In this document: one piece after another, positions 1-8,853 of the stretch | Position numbering within the stretch: the first letter of the stretch is position 1 | How the letters are laid out: every line of letters begins with the position of its first letter | Origin: Parcubacteria group bacterium GW2011_GWB1_40_14 | GTDB lineage: Bacteria; Patescibacteriota; Minisyncoccia; Terrybacterales; GWB1-40-14 | Reading direction: 5' to 3' | DNA: 46,850 nucleotides | Assembly (NCBI GenBank): GCA_000996085.1 | Contig: LBYG01000014.1 | Span: 1 to 46,850, forward strand | Translations under genes and position numbers: made by a program | Notes under the pieces: model-generated | What the model was told of the DNA's origin: nothing | Seen by the model: only the letters and a program-made list of their open reading frames with translations | Databases searched by the model: none

Positions 1-96
1 CGCTTTTCGGGCTAAAGTTCCTCCAGGTTTTCGGAACTCGGCGGGACTCCTGAAAATGCAGATCCCGCTTTTGGCGGGATGGCATTTTCTAGTCGG

Positions 97-179
97 TGCT
101 GGGGGAAGGACTCGAACCTTCGAAGGCGAATGCCAACAGATTTACAGTCTGTCCCGTTTGACCACTTCGGTACCCCAGC
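97..179 (-). tRNA. tRNA-Tyr (GUA)
   Basis: Minus strand GCTGGGG...CCCCAGC acceptor, anticodon arm ACAGA-CTGTAAA-TCTGT (GTA), long variable arm, TTCGAGT T-loop; CCA not encoded. Confidence 0.93.
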
Positions 180-227
180 GAAACGCTCCGGTTTAATTTT
201 TGCGGAAAGACCTGTTTATTCCGCCAG

Positions 228-299
228 AGCCGAGAGAGAGATTCGAACTCTCGACCTACGGTTTACAAAACCGTTGCTCTACCACTGAGCTATCTCGGC
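228..299 (-). tRNA. tRNA-Thr (UGU)
   Basis: GCCGAGATAGCTCAGTGGTAGAGC...ACGGT-TTTGTAA-ACCGT...TTCGAAT...TCTCGGC cloverleaf. Confidence 0.93.
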
Positions 300-309
300 T
301 CTGGCGGAA

Positions 310-414
310 CAAAAACAGTTGCTGTTTTGTCGAAGACAAAACCCCGGGAAATTTTCTACGCCTCCACAGGAGCTTCGGCTAAATTTCCCGTTAGCGACAA
401 GCAGTTGTCGCTAA
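310..414. repeat. Array of consecutive hairpins upstream of tRNA-Thr
   Basis: ACAAAAACAG/CTGTTTTGT, GGGAAATTT/AAATTTCCC and GTTAGCGACAA/TTGTCGCTAAC inverted repeats in series. Confidence 0.6.
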
Positions 415-451
415 CCCACTTCGCTACCTCGGCATTAAGACCGTGAAAATA

Positions 452-1012
452 TTATGATAGCTCTTCTAACCGCTGCATTATTTCTTCGTCATCCGGCATA
501 AGACGCAAGGATTGTTCCAAGGCCGCCCTGGCATCTTTAACGTTTCCGGCAATCGCGTAAAGGTTTCCCAGCCTCTTATATGCGGCGGCGTCATCGTGAT
601 GATGAGCTAAATATTCAAGCAGTTTCCGCTCCTCCTCAAGAAATGCTTTTCGTTTACGAATGCGGTCAAAAAATTTAGGTAAAACATCCACCCCTGTTTC
701 GGGAGAGAATTTGCCTGAACGAATTTGTACCGAATGGGTAAGCTTTTCGGATTTCTTAAGACCCGCAAATAAAGCTTTTCGTACGCGTTTTAATACCAAC
801 TCTATGCCGTGAAAGAGCCATTTCTGCCAAGGGACTCTTTGGATAAGTTCGTGAACCTTATTTATAATTTGGAATCCTTTAGCTCCTTCCGGTTCCGGAA
901 TCTTCCAAAGCAAAGGAAAGGCTCGAGCAAGAACCAAAACTATTCCGGATAAACCGATCAAAAAAAATAATGGCGCGACAAAAGAATACATATTAAACCG
1001 AAAATCGGGCAA
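452..1012 (-). CDS. Membrane-anchored TPR-like protein
   Basis: N-terminal TM segment; C-terminal TPR-like YKRLGNLYAIAGNVKDARAALEQSLRLMPDDEEI; overlaps tsf by 20 nt. Confidence 0.6.
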   Translation of the reverse strand: MPDFRFNMYSFVAPLFFLIGLSGIVLVLARAFPLLWKIPEPEGAKGFQIINKVHELIQRVPWQKWLFHGIELVLKRVRKALFAGLKKSEKLTHSVQIRSGKFSPETGVDVLPKFFDRIRKRKAFLEEERKLLEYLAHHHDDAAAYKRLGNLYAIAGNVKDARAALEQSLRLMPDDEEIMQRLEELS

Positions 1013-1577
1013 ACTTGCCTACGGTTATCTTTTCACCAAATTTCGCAACAGCATCAGTAATAAGGTCTTGAACCGTTTTATCCGGCTCCTTAATAAAAGG
1101 CTGGGTCAAAAAACATATCTCTTTGGCGAGGGTATTTAATTTGCCTTCTATTATTTTATCTACTATATTTTGAGGCTTACCCGAATCCTCAAACTGCTTT
1201 GCCACAAGACGCCTTTCGTCGTCTACAATTTCTTTCGGAATTTCATCGGGTGATAAATACTTTGGGGTTGCGGCAACAATATGCATGGCAAGATCGTGGG
1301 CTAATTTTTTGAAATCTTCGTTACGGGCCACAAAATCCGTTTCACAACGCAATTCAACTATACCCACAACCTTGGCATTAGCGTGAAGATATACTCCTAT
1401 TGTGCCTTCGGCCGTAGTACGATCCTGTTTTTTATCCACGACAGACTGTCCTCGGGTTCTCAATAATTTTGCAGCTTCTTCTATATCATTATTTGCGTCA
1501 ATAAGCGCTTTTTTAACCTCGATCATTGAGGCGCCTGTTTTTTCTCTTACTATCTTTATATTTTCAAGTTCACTCAT
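993..1577 (-). CDS. tsf: Translation elongation factor Ts
   Basis: IVREKTGASMIEVKKALIDANNDIEEAAKLLRTRG EF-Ts N-terminus; next to rpsB. Confidence 0.95.
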   Translation of the reverse strand: MSELENIKIVREKTGASMIEVKKALIDANNDIEEAAKLLRTRGQSVVDKKQDRTTAEGTIGVYLHANAKVVGIVELRCETDFVARNEDFKKLAHDLAMHIVAATPKYLSPDEIPKEIVDDERRLVAKQFEDSGKPQNIVDKIIEGKLNTLAKEICFLTQPFIKEPDKTVQDLITDAVAKFGEKITVGKFARFSV

Positions 1578-1630
1578 GTATTTTAAAAAACTTGTCCTGA
1601 GTTAGTCGAATGGACTAGATCAGACATATT

Positions 1631-2344
1631 TTATTTATTTTTTTTACCTCGCTCTATGGCTGCAGACAGCTTAGACATAATATACCTGACAGAAGAAACT
1701 GCATCGTCATTTGCGGGTATCGGAAATTGAATTTTACTTGGGTCAACATTTGTATCGGTAATTGCAATGATCGGTATTTTGAGTTTCAACGCTTCAACCG
1801 CAGCAATATCATCATGTTTTAAAGAAGCTAAAATCAATGCATCAGGTTTGCGGGTCATTGCTTTTAATCCGCCCAAAGAAAGATTGAGTTTGGTTATCTG
1901 TCGTTTAAATCTGACTTGTTCCTGTTTTGTATATTTTCCGAGTTCTCCGCTTTGTAACTGACGCTCAAGTTCTTTAAAATTCTCGAGTCTCTTTGACATA
2001 ACCTTAAAATTGGTAAACGTTCCTCCAAACCATCTTTCTTTAACAAAAGGCATGTCGCAAGCCGTAGCGTACTCCTGGATAATATCCTTTACATGCGGCC
2101 GCGTTGCAACAAAAAGTATCATGCCATTATTTTTGGCTTTCTCTTCCAAAAAATCGCAAGCGCGGGCTAAATATTCAACGGTTTTTGTAACGTCTATTAT
2201 CTCAACATTACCTCGTACCGTAAAAATATAAGGCTCCATTTTTGGATGTCTATGAGATTTTCTATGACCAAAATGAATTCCGGCTTCAAGCATTTCCTGA
2301 ACCTCGGAAGACAACATTGATTTAATATCGTCAGTAATTTCCAT
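1631..2344 (-). CDS. rpsB: 30S ribosomal protein S2
   Basis: LEAGIHFGHRKSHRHPKMEPYIF, FVATRPHVKDIIQEYA. Confidence 0.97.
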   Translation of the reverse strand: MEITDDIKSMLSSEVQEMLEAGIHFGHRKSHRHPKMEPYIFTVRGNVEIIDVTKTVEYLARACDFLEEKAKNNGMILFVATRPHVKDIIQEYATACDMPFVKERWFGGTFTNFKVMSKRLENFKELERQLQSGELGKYTKQEQVRFKRQITKLNLSLGGLKAMTRKPDALILASLKHDDIAAVEALKLKIPIIAITDTNVDPSKIQFPIPANDDAVSSVRYIMSKLSAAIERGKKNK

Positions 2345-2420
2345 ATAATTAATGTGTTTAATTTAATATGCGCAAAGCGCAACGTGAATTAGTATAGCTA
2401 AATACCCCAAATAGCGCAAG

Positions 2421-2501
2421 CCCAGTAGAATTACCTCGACGCTTACGCTTTGTACGTTTTGGCTCAGCTAAAACAGACAGTCGAGGTAGCTCTACCGGGC
2501 A
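2421..2501. repeat. Nested palindrome (family E, single copy)
   Basis: GCCC-GTAGA-ACCTCGAC ... GTCGAGGT-TCTAC-GGGC. Confidence 0.6.
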
Positions 2502-2505
2502 CGTC

Positions 2506-2592
2506 CGGCTCTAATTTTGTCCAAAACAATTTATTTAAGGTTAATTCTGGCAAAACCAAATTAAAGCTCTATTTATAGAAAATTAGAGCTGG
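2506..2592. repeat. Family F inverted repeat (GGCTCTAATTTT ... AAAATTAGAGCTGG)
   Basis: Arms match those at 27073-27126, 29107-29138 and 38722-38748. Confidence 0.55.
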
Positions 2593-2734
2593 GCAAAGCC
2601 GTCAAAACTGTAACTAAAGTAAGGATAAAATATATCATCAAATAAAGGCGCATCTATAGACACTTTGACATTTTATTGTATATAATTAAAACTAATCATC
2701 CTTGAAAATGAACGAATAAAAGTAAGGTGATGGC

Positions 2735-3673
2735 ATGAGCCTGTTTAGTGGGTTAAAGAACCGTATTTTCGCAATACATCCTTCTGTGCCGCGAAGCGAC
2801 ACAGAATTAGTGGGTTTCTTTGTTTGCGGTCTGTATTCTCTGGTATTTGCAATAGCGGCATACCTTGAAGCTTATGGCGGACACAGGATTTCCCATCTTT
2901 TTTCTTTAACTCTATTGTTTTTTATCGGCATATATTCTCTGCATTCCATAACTGTTTATAAGGTTAAAATAAATCTTGAAAAGAGAGCCAAAAGAAGAAA
3001 AAAGCAGATCTTTGTTTGGCGCTATGGTGAAATATTCGGTTTCGGACTAATCATTTCACAATTAGCTTTACTTGCTCTTTTTATACTTGACGTTGTTGAA
3101 ATTTTTCCGGAAGAGAGTTCTTTTGTAGTTGAGGTTTTGATGAGCATGCTGGCTGGTACATCTTTATGGAAAATGGTAATCCATGATGAGCCGCGAGTAC
3201 GACACAATAATCTCTTCTTTTTAGTCCTTGTTACAATGACAACCGTAACGATCCTAGCATTTATCGTAAACGGCTTAACTGGAAGAGAAATACCTTCAGC
3301 TTTAGTGCTCATGTACTTTGCTATCTTTATTGCGCATATTTTGCACGATAGAGCCCTTGAAATACAGTGCCAAGATGAGTGCAATGATGAAACCGTGATC
3401 GATTTCTTTGGCTGGATAATAGTTTTAACAAGCCTGGTTATATATGTGCTCTCTCTCGATACCCCGATTAAGGTGTTTAACAACGTTTCAGATGAGATGT
3501 GGCAAATCGCTCTTGGAACAGGTGCGATTATGTGGGTAAGCGATTTCCTCTTAAGCAGACTAATTGAACGCAAAGAGAGAAAAGAACGAGAAGAACGAGA
3601 AGCTAAGCTCAAAGGCGACACGCAAGTTACCAAAACTCCGGAAAAAGAACCCGAAGACACAGAAACTGAATAA
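2735..3673 (+). CDS. Multi-pass membrane protein, charged C-terminal tail
   Basis: Long ORF, several hydrophobic segments, C-terminal KERKEREEREAKLKGD. Confidence 0.65.
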   Translation: MSLFSGLKNRIFAIHPSVPRSDTELVGFFVCGLYSLVFAIAAYLEAYGGHRISHLFSLTLLFFIGIYSLHSITVYKVKINLEKRAKRRKKQIFVWRYGEIFGFGLIISQLALLALFILDVVEIFPEESSFVVEVLMSMLAGTSLWKMVIHDEPRVRHNNLFFLVLVTMTTVTILAFIVNGLTGREIPSALVLMYFAIFIAHILHDRALEIQCQDECNDETVIDFFGWIIVLTSLVIYVLSLDTPIKVFNNVSDEMWQIALGTGAIMWVSDFLLSRLIERKERKEREEREAKLKGDTQVTKTPEKEPEDTETE

Positions 3674-3681
3674 ATAATTAC

Positions 3682-3712
3682 CAAAAGACCGTTTTTATAC
3701 GGTCTTTTTTTA
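3682..3712 (+). terminator. Rho-independent terminator
   Basis: AAAGACCGTTTTTATACGGTCTTTTTTT. Confidence 0.8.
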
Positions 3713-3765
3713 TTTAAGCGCATACTATTGCTCGGCGTTAAATACTGTGTTATAAATTTTAGTGC

Positions 3766-4068
3766 ATGAAAAAAGATATCCATCCAACATATTATCCCAA
3801 AGCTAAAGTTAAATGTGTCTGCGGTAACGAATTTACCGTAGGTGCTACTTTGGAAGAAATAAATATTGAGGTTTGCTCAACTTGCCACCCGTTTTTCAGC
3901 GGGAAAGCTAAAGTCATCGATACTGCAGGCAAGGTTGAAAAATTCAAAGAGCGCCTAATAAAGAAAGAATCTATGGCGGGCGTACAGAGCGGCAAGAAAA
4001 ACAAGCTGGCAAAGCGCGAAGCTCGTCGAGAAAAAGCAAGAACACAAGGACCGCCAACACGAGGTTAA
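3766..4068 (+). CDS. rpmE: 50S ribosomal protein L31
   Basis: MKKDIHPTYYPKAKVKCVCGNEFTVG...CSTCHPFFSGKAKVIDTAGKVEKF. Confidence 0.93.
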   Translation: MKKDIHPTYYPKAKVKCVCGNEFTVGATLEEINIEVCSTCHPFFSGKAKVIDTAGKVEKFKERLIKKESMAGVQSGKKNKLAKREARREKARTQGPPTRG

Positions 4069-4078
4069 GTATTTTTAT

Positions 4079-4184
4079 AGCGAGCAGCAATCCTGTTCGC
4101 GTCTGCAGGGACCCCTTCATTTATATAGCCGTTCCGGCTAAATCGGTCTTCGCCCTAATGACGCTCACAAGACAGCTGCTCGCT
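4079..4184 (+). repeat. Family H structured element, copy 1
   Basis: 71-nt core (4098-4168) repeated in inverse orientation at 37909-37979 with one difference noted; outer stem AGCGAGCAGC/GCTGCTCGCT. Confidence 0.8.
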
Positions 4185-4196
4185 TTTATATTGAAA

Positions 4197-5237
4197 ATGA
4201 CAATTCAATTAAAATCGCTTGAAGAATTAAAAAAAGAATACGCGGAGGTCGAAAAACAACTCAGTGATCCTGAGCTTTTTTCGCGACCCGCAGATATTGC
4301 GGATTTGGGACGAAAACTTAAAGAATTAAACCAGCAGATACGCTCCATAGAAGAAAAACAAAAGATAGAACTGGACATTGAAGATGTTAAAAAAATACTT
4401 TCCGGCGAACAAGACCTGGAATTGCGCGCTTTAGCCGAACAAGAAAAAGAAACTCTTGAAAAAAAGCTCGCACTATTAACGAGCGATCATCTGCAAAACA
4501 ACAAAGAAGAAATGGAAGGCGTGGTCATGGAGATAAGACCGGGTGCCGGAGGCGACGAAGCTGCATTATTTACGACAGAAATTGCTCGAATGTATATCCG
4601 ATTTGCGGAGAAAAGCGGTTGGCGCGTACAAAGCATTGGAGAAAGCGACACGTCAATTGTCGGGCAAAAAGAAGCTATATTTATAATACGGGGCAAGGGC
4701 GCCTATAAAAAACTTAAAAATGAACTGGGTGTTCACAGAGTTCAAAGAATACCGGAAACAGAAAAAAACGGGCGCCTGCACACTTCTACAGTAACTGTGG
4801 TGGTAATACCCGAAGCCCATGAAACAGATCTTGAGATAAAACCTCAAGATATTCGGGTAGATTTCCAGAGGGCAACGGGTCCGGGCGGACAGAATGTAAA
4901 TAAACGGGAAACAGCTATCCGTCTGGTTCACCTGCCAACAGGCATTATTGTAACCTCCCAAAAAGAAAGAACGCAGCAATCCAACAAAGATGCGGCCATG
5001 TCGATATTGCGATCAAAATTACTTGCTTTAAAAAAAGAAGAAGAAGCAAAAACAAAAAGCGAAATTAGGAAAACGCAAATTGGCACAGGAGACCGTTCAG
5101 ATAAAATAAGAACTTATAACTTTCCTCAAGACCGCGTGACCGACCATCGCATCAAAAAAAGTTGGCACAATATAAACGGTATTATGGAAGGCAATATCGA
5201 AGAAATGGTTCAAGAATTATATGAAACAAAAGAATAA
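4197..5237 (+). CDS. prfA: Peptide chain release factor 1
   Basis: RATGPGGQNVNKRETAIRLVHLPTGI; PET tripeptide in RIPETEKNGRLHTST; internal ATG MTIQLKSLEEL preferred to the ORF-track start. Confidence 0.94.
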   Translation: MTIQLKSLEELKKEYAEVEKQLSDPELFSRPADIADLGRKLKELNQQIRSIEEKQKIELDIEDVKKILSGEQDLELRALAEQEKETLEKKLALLTSDHLQNNKEEMEGVVMEIRPGAGGDEAALFTTEIARMYIRFAEKSGWRVQSIGESDTSIVGQKEAIFIIRGKGAYKKLKNELGVHRVQRIPETEKNGRLHTSTVTVVVIPEAHETDLEIKPQDIRVDFQRATGPGGQNVNKRETAIRLVHLPTGIIVTSQKERTQQSNKDAAMSILRSKLLALKKEEEAKTKSEIRKTQIGTGDRSDKIRTYNFPQDRVTDHRIKKSWHNINGIMEGNIEEMVQELYETKE

Positions 5238-5261
5238 AAGCTCCTATTAAAAGGAGCTTTT
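5237..5261 (+). terminator. Terminator after prfA (possibly bidirectional)
   Basis: AAAGCTCCTATTAAAAGGAGCTTTTATT. Confidence 0.7.
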
Positions 5262-6616
5262 ATTGTACTGGAGAGTCTTCAATAAGATTTATTTGTTCTT
5301 GTATCAATCCGGTCAGAGCCATAATATCGTCTGCATAAAAAGAATAAATAGGATTGTCCCAATTACTGCCTGCAAAATATATCATTGCGGCTTTCCATTC
5401 CGCCTTCGCCAAGGCTTCAGCGGACAGACAAGTCTGTAGATTGTGTTGCGCCTCCCGCTCCAAGTTTTAAGGCCGAAGCAGTAAACGCGTCTTCTAAATT
5501 CCATGGTGACGGAGGATTGTGCCCTGTGGCTTCCGCCACCTTGTCCTTCCAACCCAACCACGTCCTTGGCAAAAATTGCGCAGGGCCCATAGCTCCTCCC
5601 CATCCATATGAAGGTTTACGGGAAACCGGAGTACTATCTGGATCCAAGCCAAGCTCATAACATATTTCAAAAAAAGCGGCCTGATCGCGAGGATGCATAT
5701 CATCGCGCCAATTTCCAGTTCCAACAGAAGCGCCCCAATGTGATTCTTTCTTGAGCACAGCAAGTAAAAATGCGGGGCGGATATTGGCATACGAAGAAGT
5801 TTTTTTGGCTAAAGCTAAAGCGTCTTCAAAGGGCATTGAAACCCCGGATCCTTCAAGAAGAAATATTTGTTGCCGCAATACGGCGGCATCTTGTTTTGCC
5901 TTGGCTAACTGATCGTTAAATAGTTTTTCTCTACCCTTAGTCTGTGCAAATAAATCAACTTTGGCTTGCTTCTTTTCTTCAAGGCCGGCTTGCTGAATTG
6001 CCGCCAAGGTCTGTAATCCGATGAGTTCTTCTTTTTGTGCTTCGAGAACTTCTTTCTCTTTATCTAAAGAGGATTTAATATCTTTAACCTCAGCTATGCG
6101 CTCATGCACTGCTTTTTCAACAGATTCAATATTGGTTATTTTCCCGAAAACATCCGAAAAATTATCTGCAGTAAGAATAATTTCAAGAATAGATTCTTTA
6201 TCGTTATGATCAACGGTCAAAATGGTTTCTGCCAGAGCGTTGCGCGATTCCTGCAATTTTTTCTCGTAAACCTCTATTTCTTTTTCTTTTTCACCTATCG
6301 CCTGATGATTTTTATCTATTTCAATTTTAATGCGCTTAACTTCAAGTTCAACCTTACGTATTTGAGCGTCAAATAATTTTACTTCACGCGCTAAAGTGCG
6401 TTGTTGATTTTTTAAACCGTCGATATCCGCAACGAGTGCTGCAATTTCCTGCTCTATACCGCGCAAACTGTTATCTATTTCCTGTTTCATCTCGCTAATT
6501 GACATGGAGTAAACCGGCGCAATCAGAAGAAATGAAAATAAAACCAATAAAACTCCGCGCAAAACTATGCGTGGAGTTTTTTTATTAAATCCCAATATCG
6601 ATAAAAATTTATTCAT
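5260..6616 (-). pseudogene. Coiled-coil plus lytic-transglycosylase-like protein, frameshifted near 5423-5430
   Basis: ORF 5417-6616 (LLAVLKKESHWG, GGAMGPAQFLPRTWLGW) continues in another frame as ORF 5260-5463 (AEALAKAEWKAAMIYFAGSNWDNPIYSFYADDIM). Confidence 0.75.
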
Positions 6617-6619
6617 TTA

Positions 6620-6770
6620 TATTCCAGGTAGTAGAAATTTGACCAAATATAAATACCGTATTTCTATAATCTAAGAATATCATAATTAAGTTTTAACTAT
6701 ACAATACCTTACTAGTTTCGAACTTCGTTCTGCTAAAGCAAAACAGTCAAATTTTCACTACCTGGTATTG
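6620..6770 (-). repeat. Family A element, copy A1
   Basis: Minus strand AATA-CCAGGTAGTGAAAATTTGAC...GTCAAATTTCTACTACCTGG-AATA. Confidence 0.85.
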
Positions 6771-6841
6771 AAAAGAAGGCTTGCACTGAGCAGTTCGGCC
6801 CTGAGCTCACTGCCGAAGGGCTTATCGAAGTATTAATCCCC

Positions 6842-7525
6842 TTACTTTTCTTTCTCTTCAGCTTCAAGGGCTGCGGCCGCTTCTTCAGCCTCTTTCTTTT
6901 CTTTTTCACCCACAACTTCAACTTCGTCTACCTTCAACTCAACAGGAGTTTCTAGTGCGGCTAATTCTTCTTCAGACATCGGTTTTTCTATAAATGCAAT
7001 CGTCTGATCTTCATCCAAGCGAACTTTTACGCCTTTGGGCAATTTAATATCTCGAACGTGTATCGCATCGCCTATTTTTTCAAGAGGCGCTATATCGATA
7101 ATTATTTCATGCGGCAGATCGGCAGGCAAAGCTGAAATAGGAAGCTCATATAATGCTTTTACTAAAATTCCGCCTTCGCTACTCACGGCTACCGACGTAC
7201 CCGTAAATTCCAACGGAACATCCAAGTCCAATTCTTCATTCATATTTACCTGGTGAAAATCAACATGAATAGGAAGCTGTTTCATGGCATCGTTCTGTAC
7301 ATCGCGTATAAGAACAGTCCGCGGTTCGGTTGAGTCGACAACCAAAGATAAAAGAGCTGTTTCCCCTACAGTTTTAAATATTTTTTGAAATTCTTTCAGA
7401 GGCAAACTAATGCTCTGCGGTTCTATTCCTACACCATACAAAACCGCGGGAATTTCTCCTTGTTCGCGCAAGGTGGCTACTTTTTTGCCTTTTATTTGTC
7501 TTGTTTTTACGTTTAAAATTTCCAT
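6842..7525 (-). CDS. rplY: 50S ribosomal protein L25 / general stress protein Ctc
   Basis: KGKKVATLREQGEIPAVLYGVG, IHVDFHQVNMNEELDLDVPLEFTG. Confidence 0.92.
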   Translation of the reverse strand: MEILNVKTRQIKGKKVATLREQGEIPAVLYGVGIEPQSISLPLKEFQKIFKTVGETALLSLVVDSTEPRTVLIRDVQNDAMKQLPIHVDFHQVNMNEELDLDVPLEFTGTSVAVSSEGGILVKALYELPISALPADLPHEIIIDIAPLEKIGDAIHVRDIKLPKGVKVRLDEDQTIAFIEKPMSEEELAALETPVELKVDEVEVVGEKEKKEAEEAAAALEAEEKEK

Positions 7526-7592
7526 GCCGTGGGTTGTCCTTAAGCAAAGCGAAAGGATACAGCCACGTGCATCCTGAGCGAAGTCGAAGGAT
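7523..7592 (-). repeat. Family B hairpin abutting the rplY start codon, copy B1
   Basis: ATCCTTCGACTTCGCTCAGGATGCACGTGGCTGTATCC...GGACAACCCACGGC-ATG. Confidence 0.8.
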
Positions 7593-7702
7593 AATTTTTA
7601 TTCTAACACCTAAAAAAGCTTAACAAAAGTATCGGTTATGGTCAACCCGTTAAAAAATCAGCCCCGCTTTTACAGTGGGACTGACTAATATATTCGGAAA
7701 AA

Positions 7703-8671
7703 TTACTTCATTTGAACCAAAGTTGGCGGCGTCTTGCCTTCAAGTGCCGCAATTATATTTTCTGCTGCCAATTGTGCCATTTTAGCCCTGGTTTCTATAG
7801 TAGCTGAAGCTATATGCGGAGTAATGATAACATTATCAAGTTTGGACAAGCCTGGAGCCATTTTTGGCTCATTTTCAAACACATCAATTGCTGCTCCGGC
7901 AATTACATTATCTTGAAGCGCCTCAACTAATGCTTTTTCATCAACGATCGGGCCGCGCGAAGTATTTACCAAATAAGCACTGTTTTTCATAGTAGCAAGC
8001 TCGCCTGCGCCAATTAAATGTTTGGTTGTCGGCAACAAAGGAACGTGTATTGATACGAAATCCGCATTTCGGAGCAATTCAGGTAACGGAACATATCTTG
8101 CGCCATACTCTGCTTCAAAAGCAGGATTTGGCTTAACGTCGTAATAAAGCACCTGCATATCAAAACCTTTCACCGCATGCTTTACCACGAGAGAGCCTAT
8201 ACGCCCCAAACCGACAACTCCTAATGTTTTATGTGAAAGATCTCGGCCAAGCAACAGCATCGGACCCCAACCTTTATATTTCCCGCCGCGCATAAACGTG
8301 TCTGATTCAACAACTCTATGAGCAATGGCCAGCATTAATGCAAAAGTGTGTTCGGCAACTGTTTCCGAAAGAACTTCAGGAGTGTTTGAAATGAAAACGT
8401 TGCGTTCTTTTGCCGCGGCTAAATCAATATTGTCATAACCAACAGCATAATTTGCAACTATTTTCAATTGTCTCCCCGCAGCATCCAAAAGTTCGCCGTC
8501 AACTTTATCCGTAAGTAAAGCTAAAATAGCATCCACACCTTTGACGCTTTTGAGCAGCTCGGCTCTATCCATTGCGCCGTCCTGCGGCGCAACTTCTACC
8601 TCGTATCCCTTTGCCGTAAGTACTTTAATGCCGGCTTCGGGAATTTGTCGTGTTATGAATATTTTTGGCAT
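7703..8671 (-). CDS. D-2-hydroxyacid dehydrogenase (glyoxylate/hydroxypyruvate reductase-like)
   Basis: LGVVGLGRIGSLVVKHA NAD-binding motif; NTSRGPIVDEKALVEAL. Confidence 0.9.
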   Translation of the reverse strand: MPKIFITRQIPEAGIKVLTAKGYEVEVAPQDGAMDRAELLKSVKGVDAILALLTDKVDGELLDAAGRQLKIVANYAVGYDNIDLAAAKERNVFISNTPEVLSETVAEHTFALMLAIAHRVVESDTFMRGGKYKGWGPMLLLGRDLSHKTLGVVGLGRIGSLVVKHAVKGFDMQVLYYDVKPNPAFEAEYGARYVPLPELLRNADFVSIHVPLLPTTKHLIGAGELATMKNSAYLVNTSRGPIVDEKALVEALQDNVIAGAAIDVFENEPKMAPGLSKLDNVIITPHIASATIETRAKMAQLAAENIIAALEGKTPPTLVQMK

Positions 8672-8699
8672 AAAATTTTAAAATTTATTTGATTTATTT

Positions 8700-8849
8700 A
8701 GAACTTATACGCGATTGCTTTTTTGCGCGGTTTTTGAGGCTGTTTTGGCATGGACTCTACGCGAAAGCGTGGAGCAAAACAGCCGAAACCTCGGAGCCCC
8801 GCACTGGCGGGGCGAGAATGAGCGCAGAAAAGACAAGCGCGTAAGTTCT
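8700..8849. repeat. Family C three-way-junction element, copy C1
   Basis: GCGGTTTTTGAGGCTGTTTTGGCATGG...CAAAACAGCCGAAACCTCGGAG-CCCCGC/GCGGGG-CGAGAATGAGCG; outer stem AGAACTTA..CGCG/CGCGTAAGTTCT. Confidence 0.85.
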
Positions 8850-8853
8850 AATT

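Noticed and set aside
79-382. ORFs 79-288 and 200-382
   Set aside because: They overlap tRNA-Tyr and tRNA-Thr on the opposite strand
1402-2231. + strand ORFs antisense to tsf and rpsB, and similar antisense ORFs throughout
   Set aside because: Shadow ORFs of confidently identified genes
2665-2686. TTGACA and TATAAT upstream of 2735
   Set aside because: Spacing is only 10 bp, too short for a sigma-70 promoter
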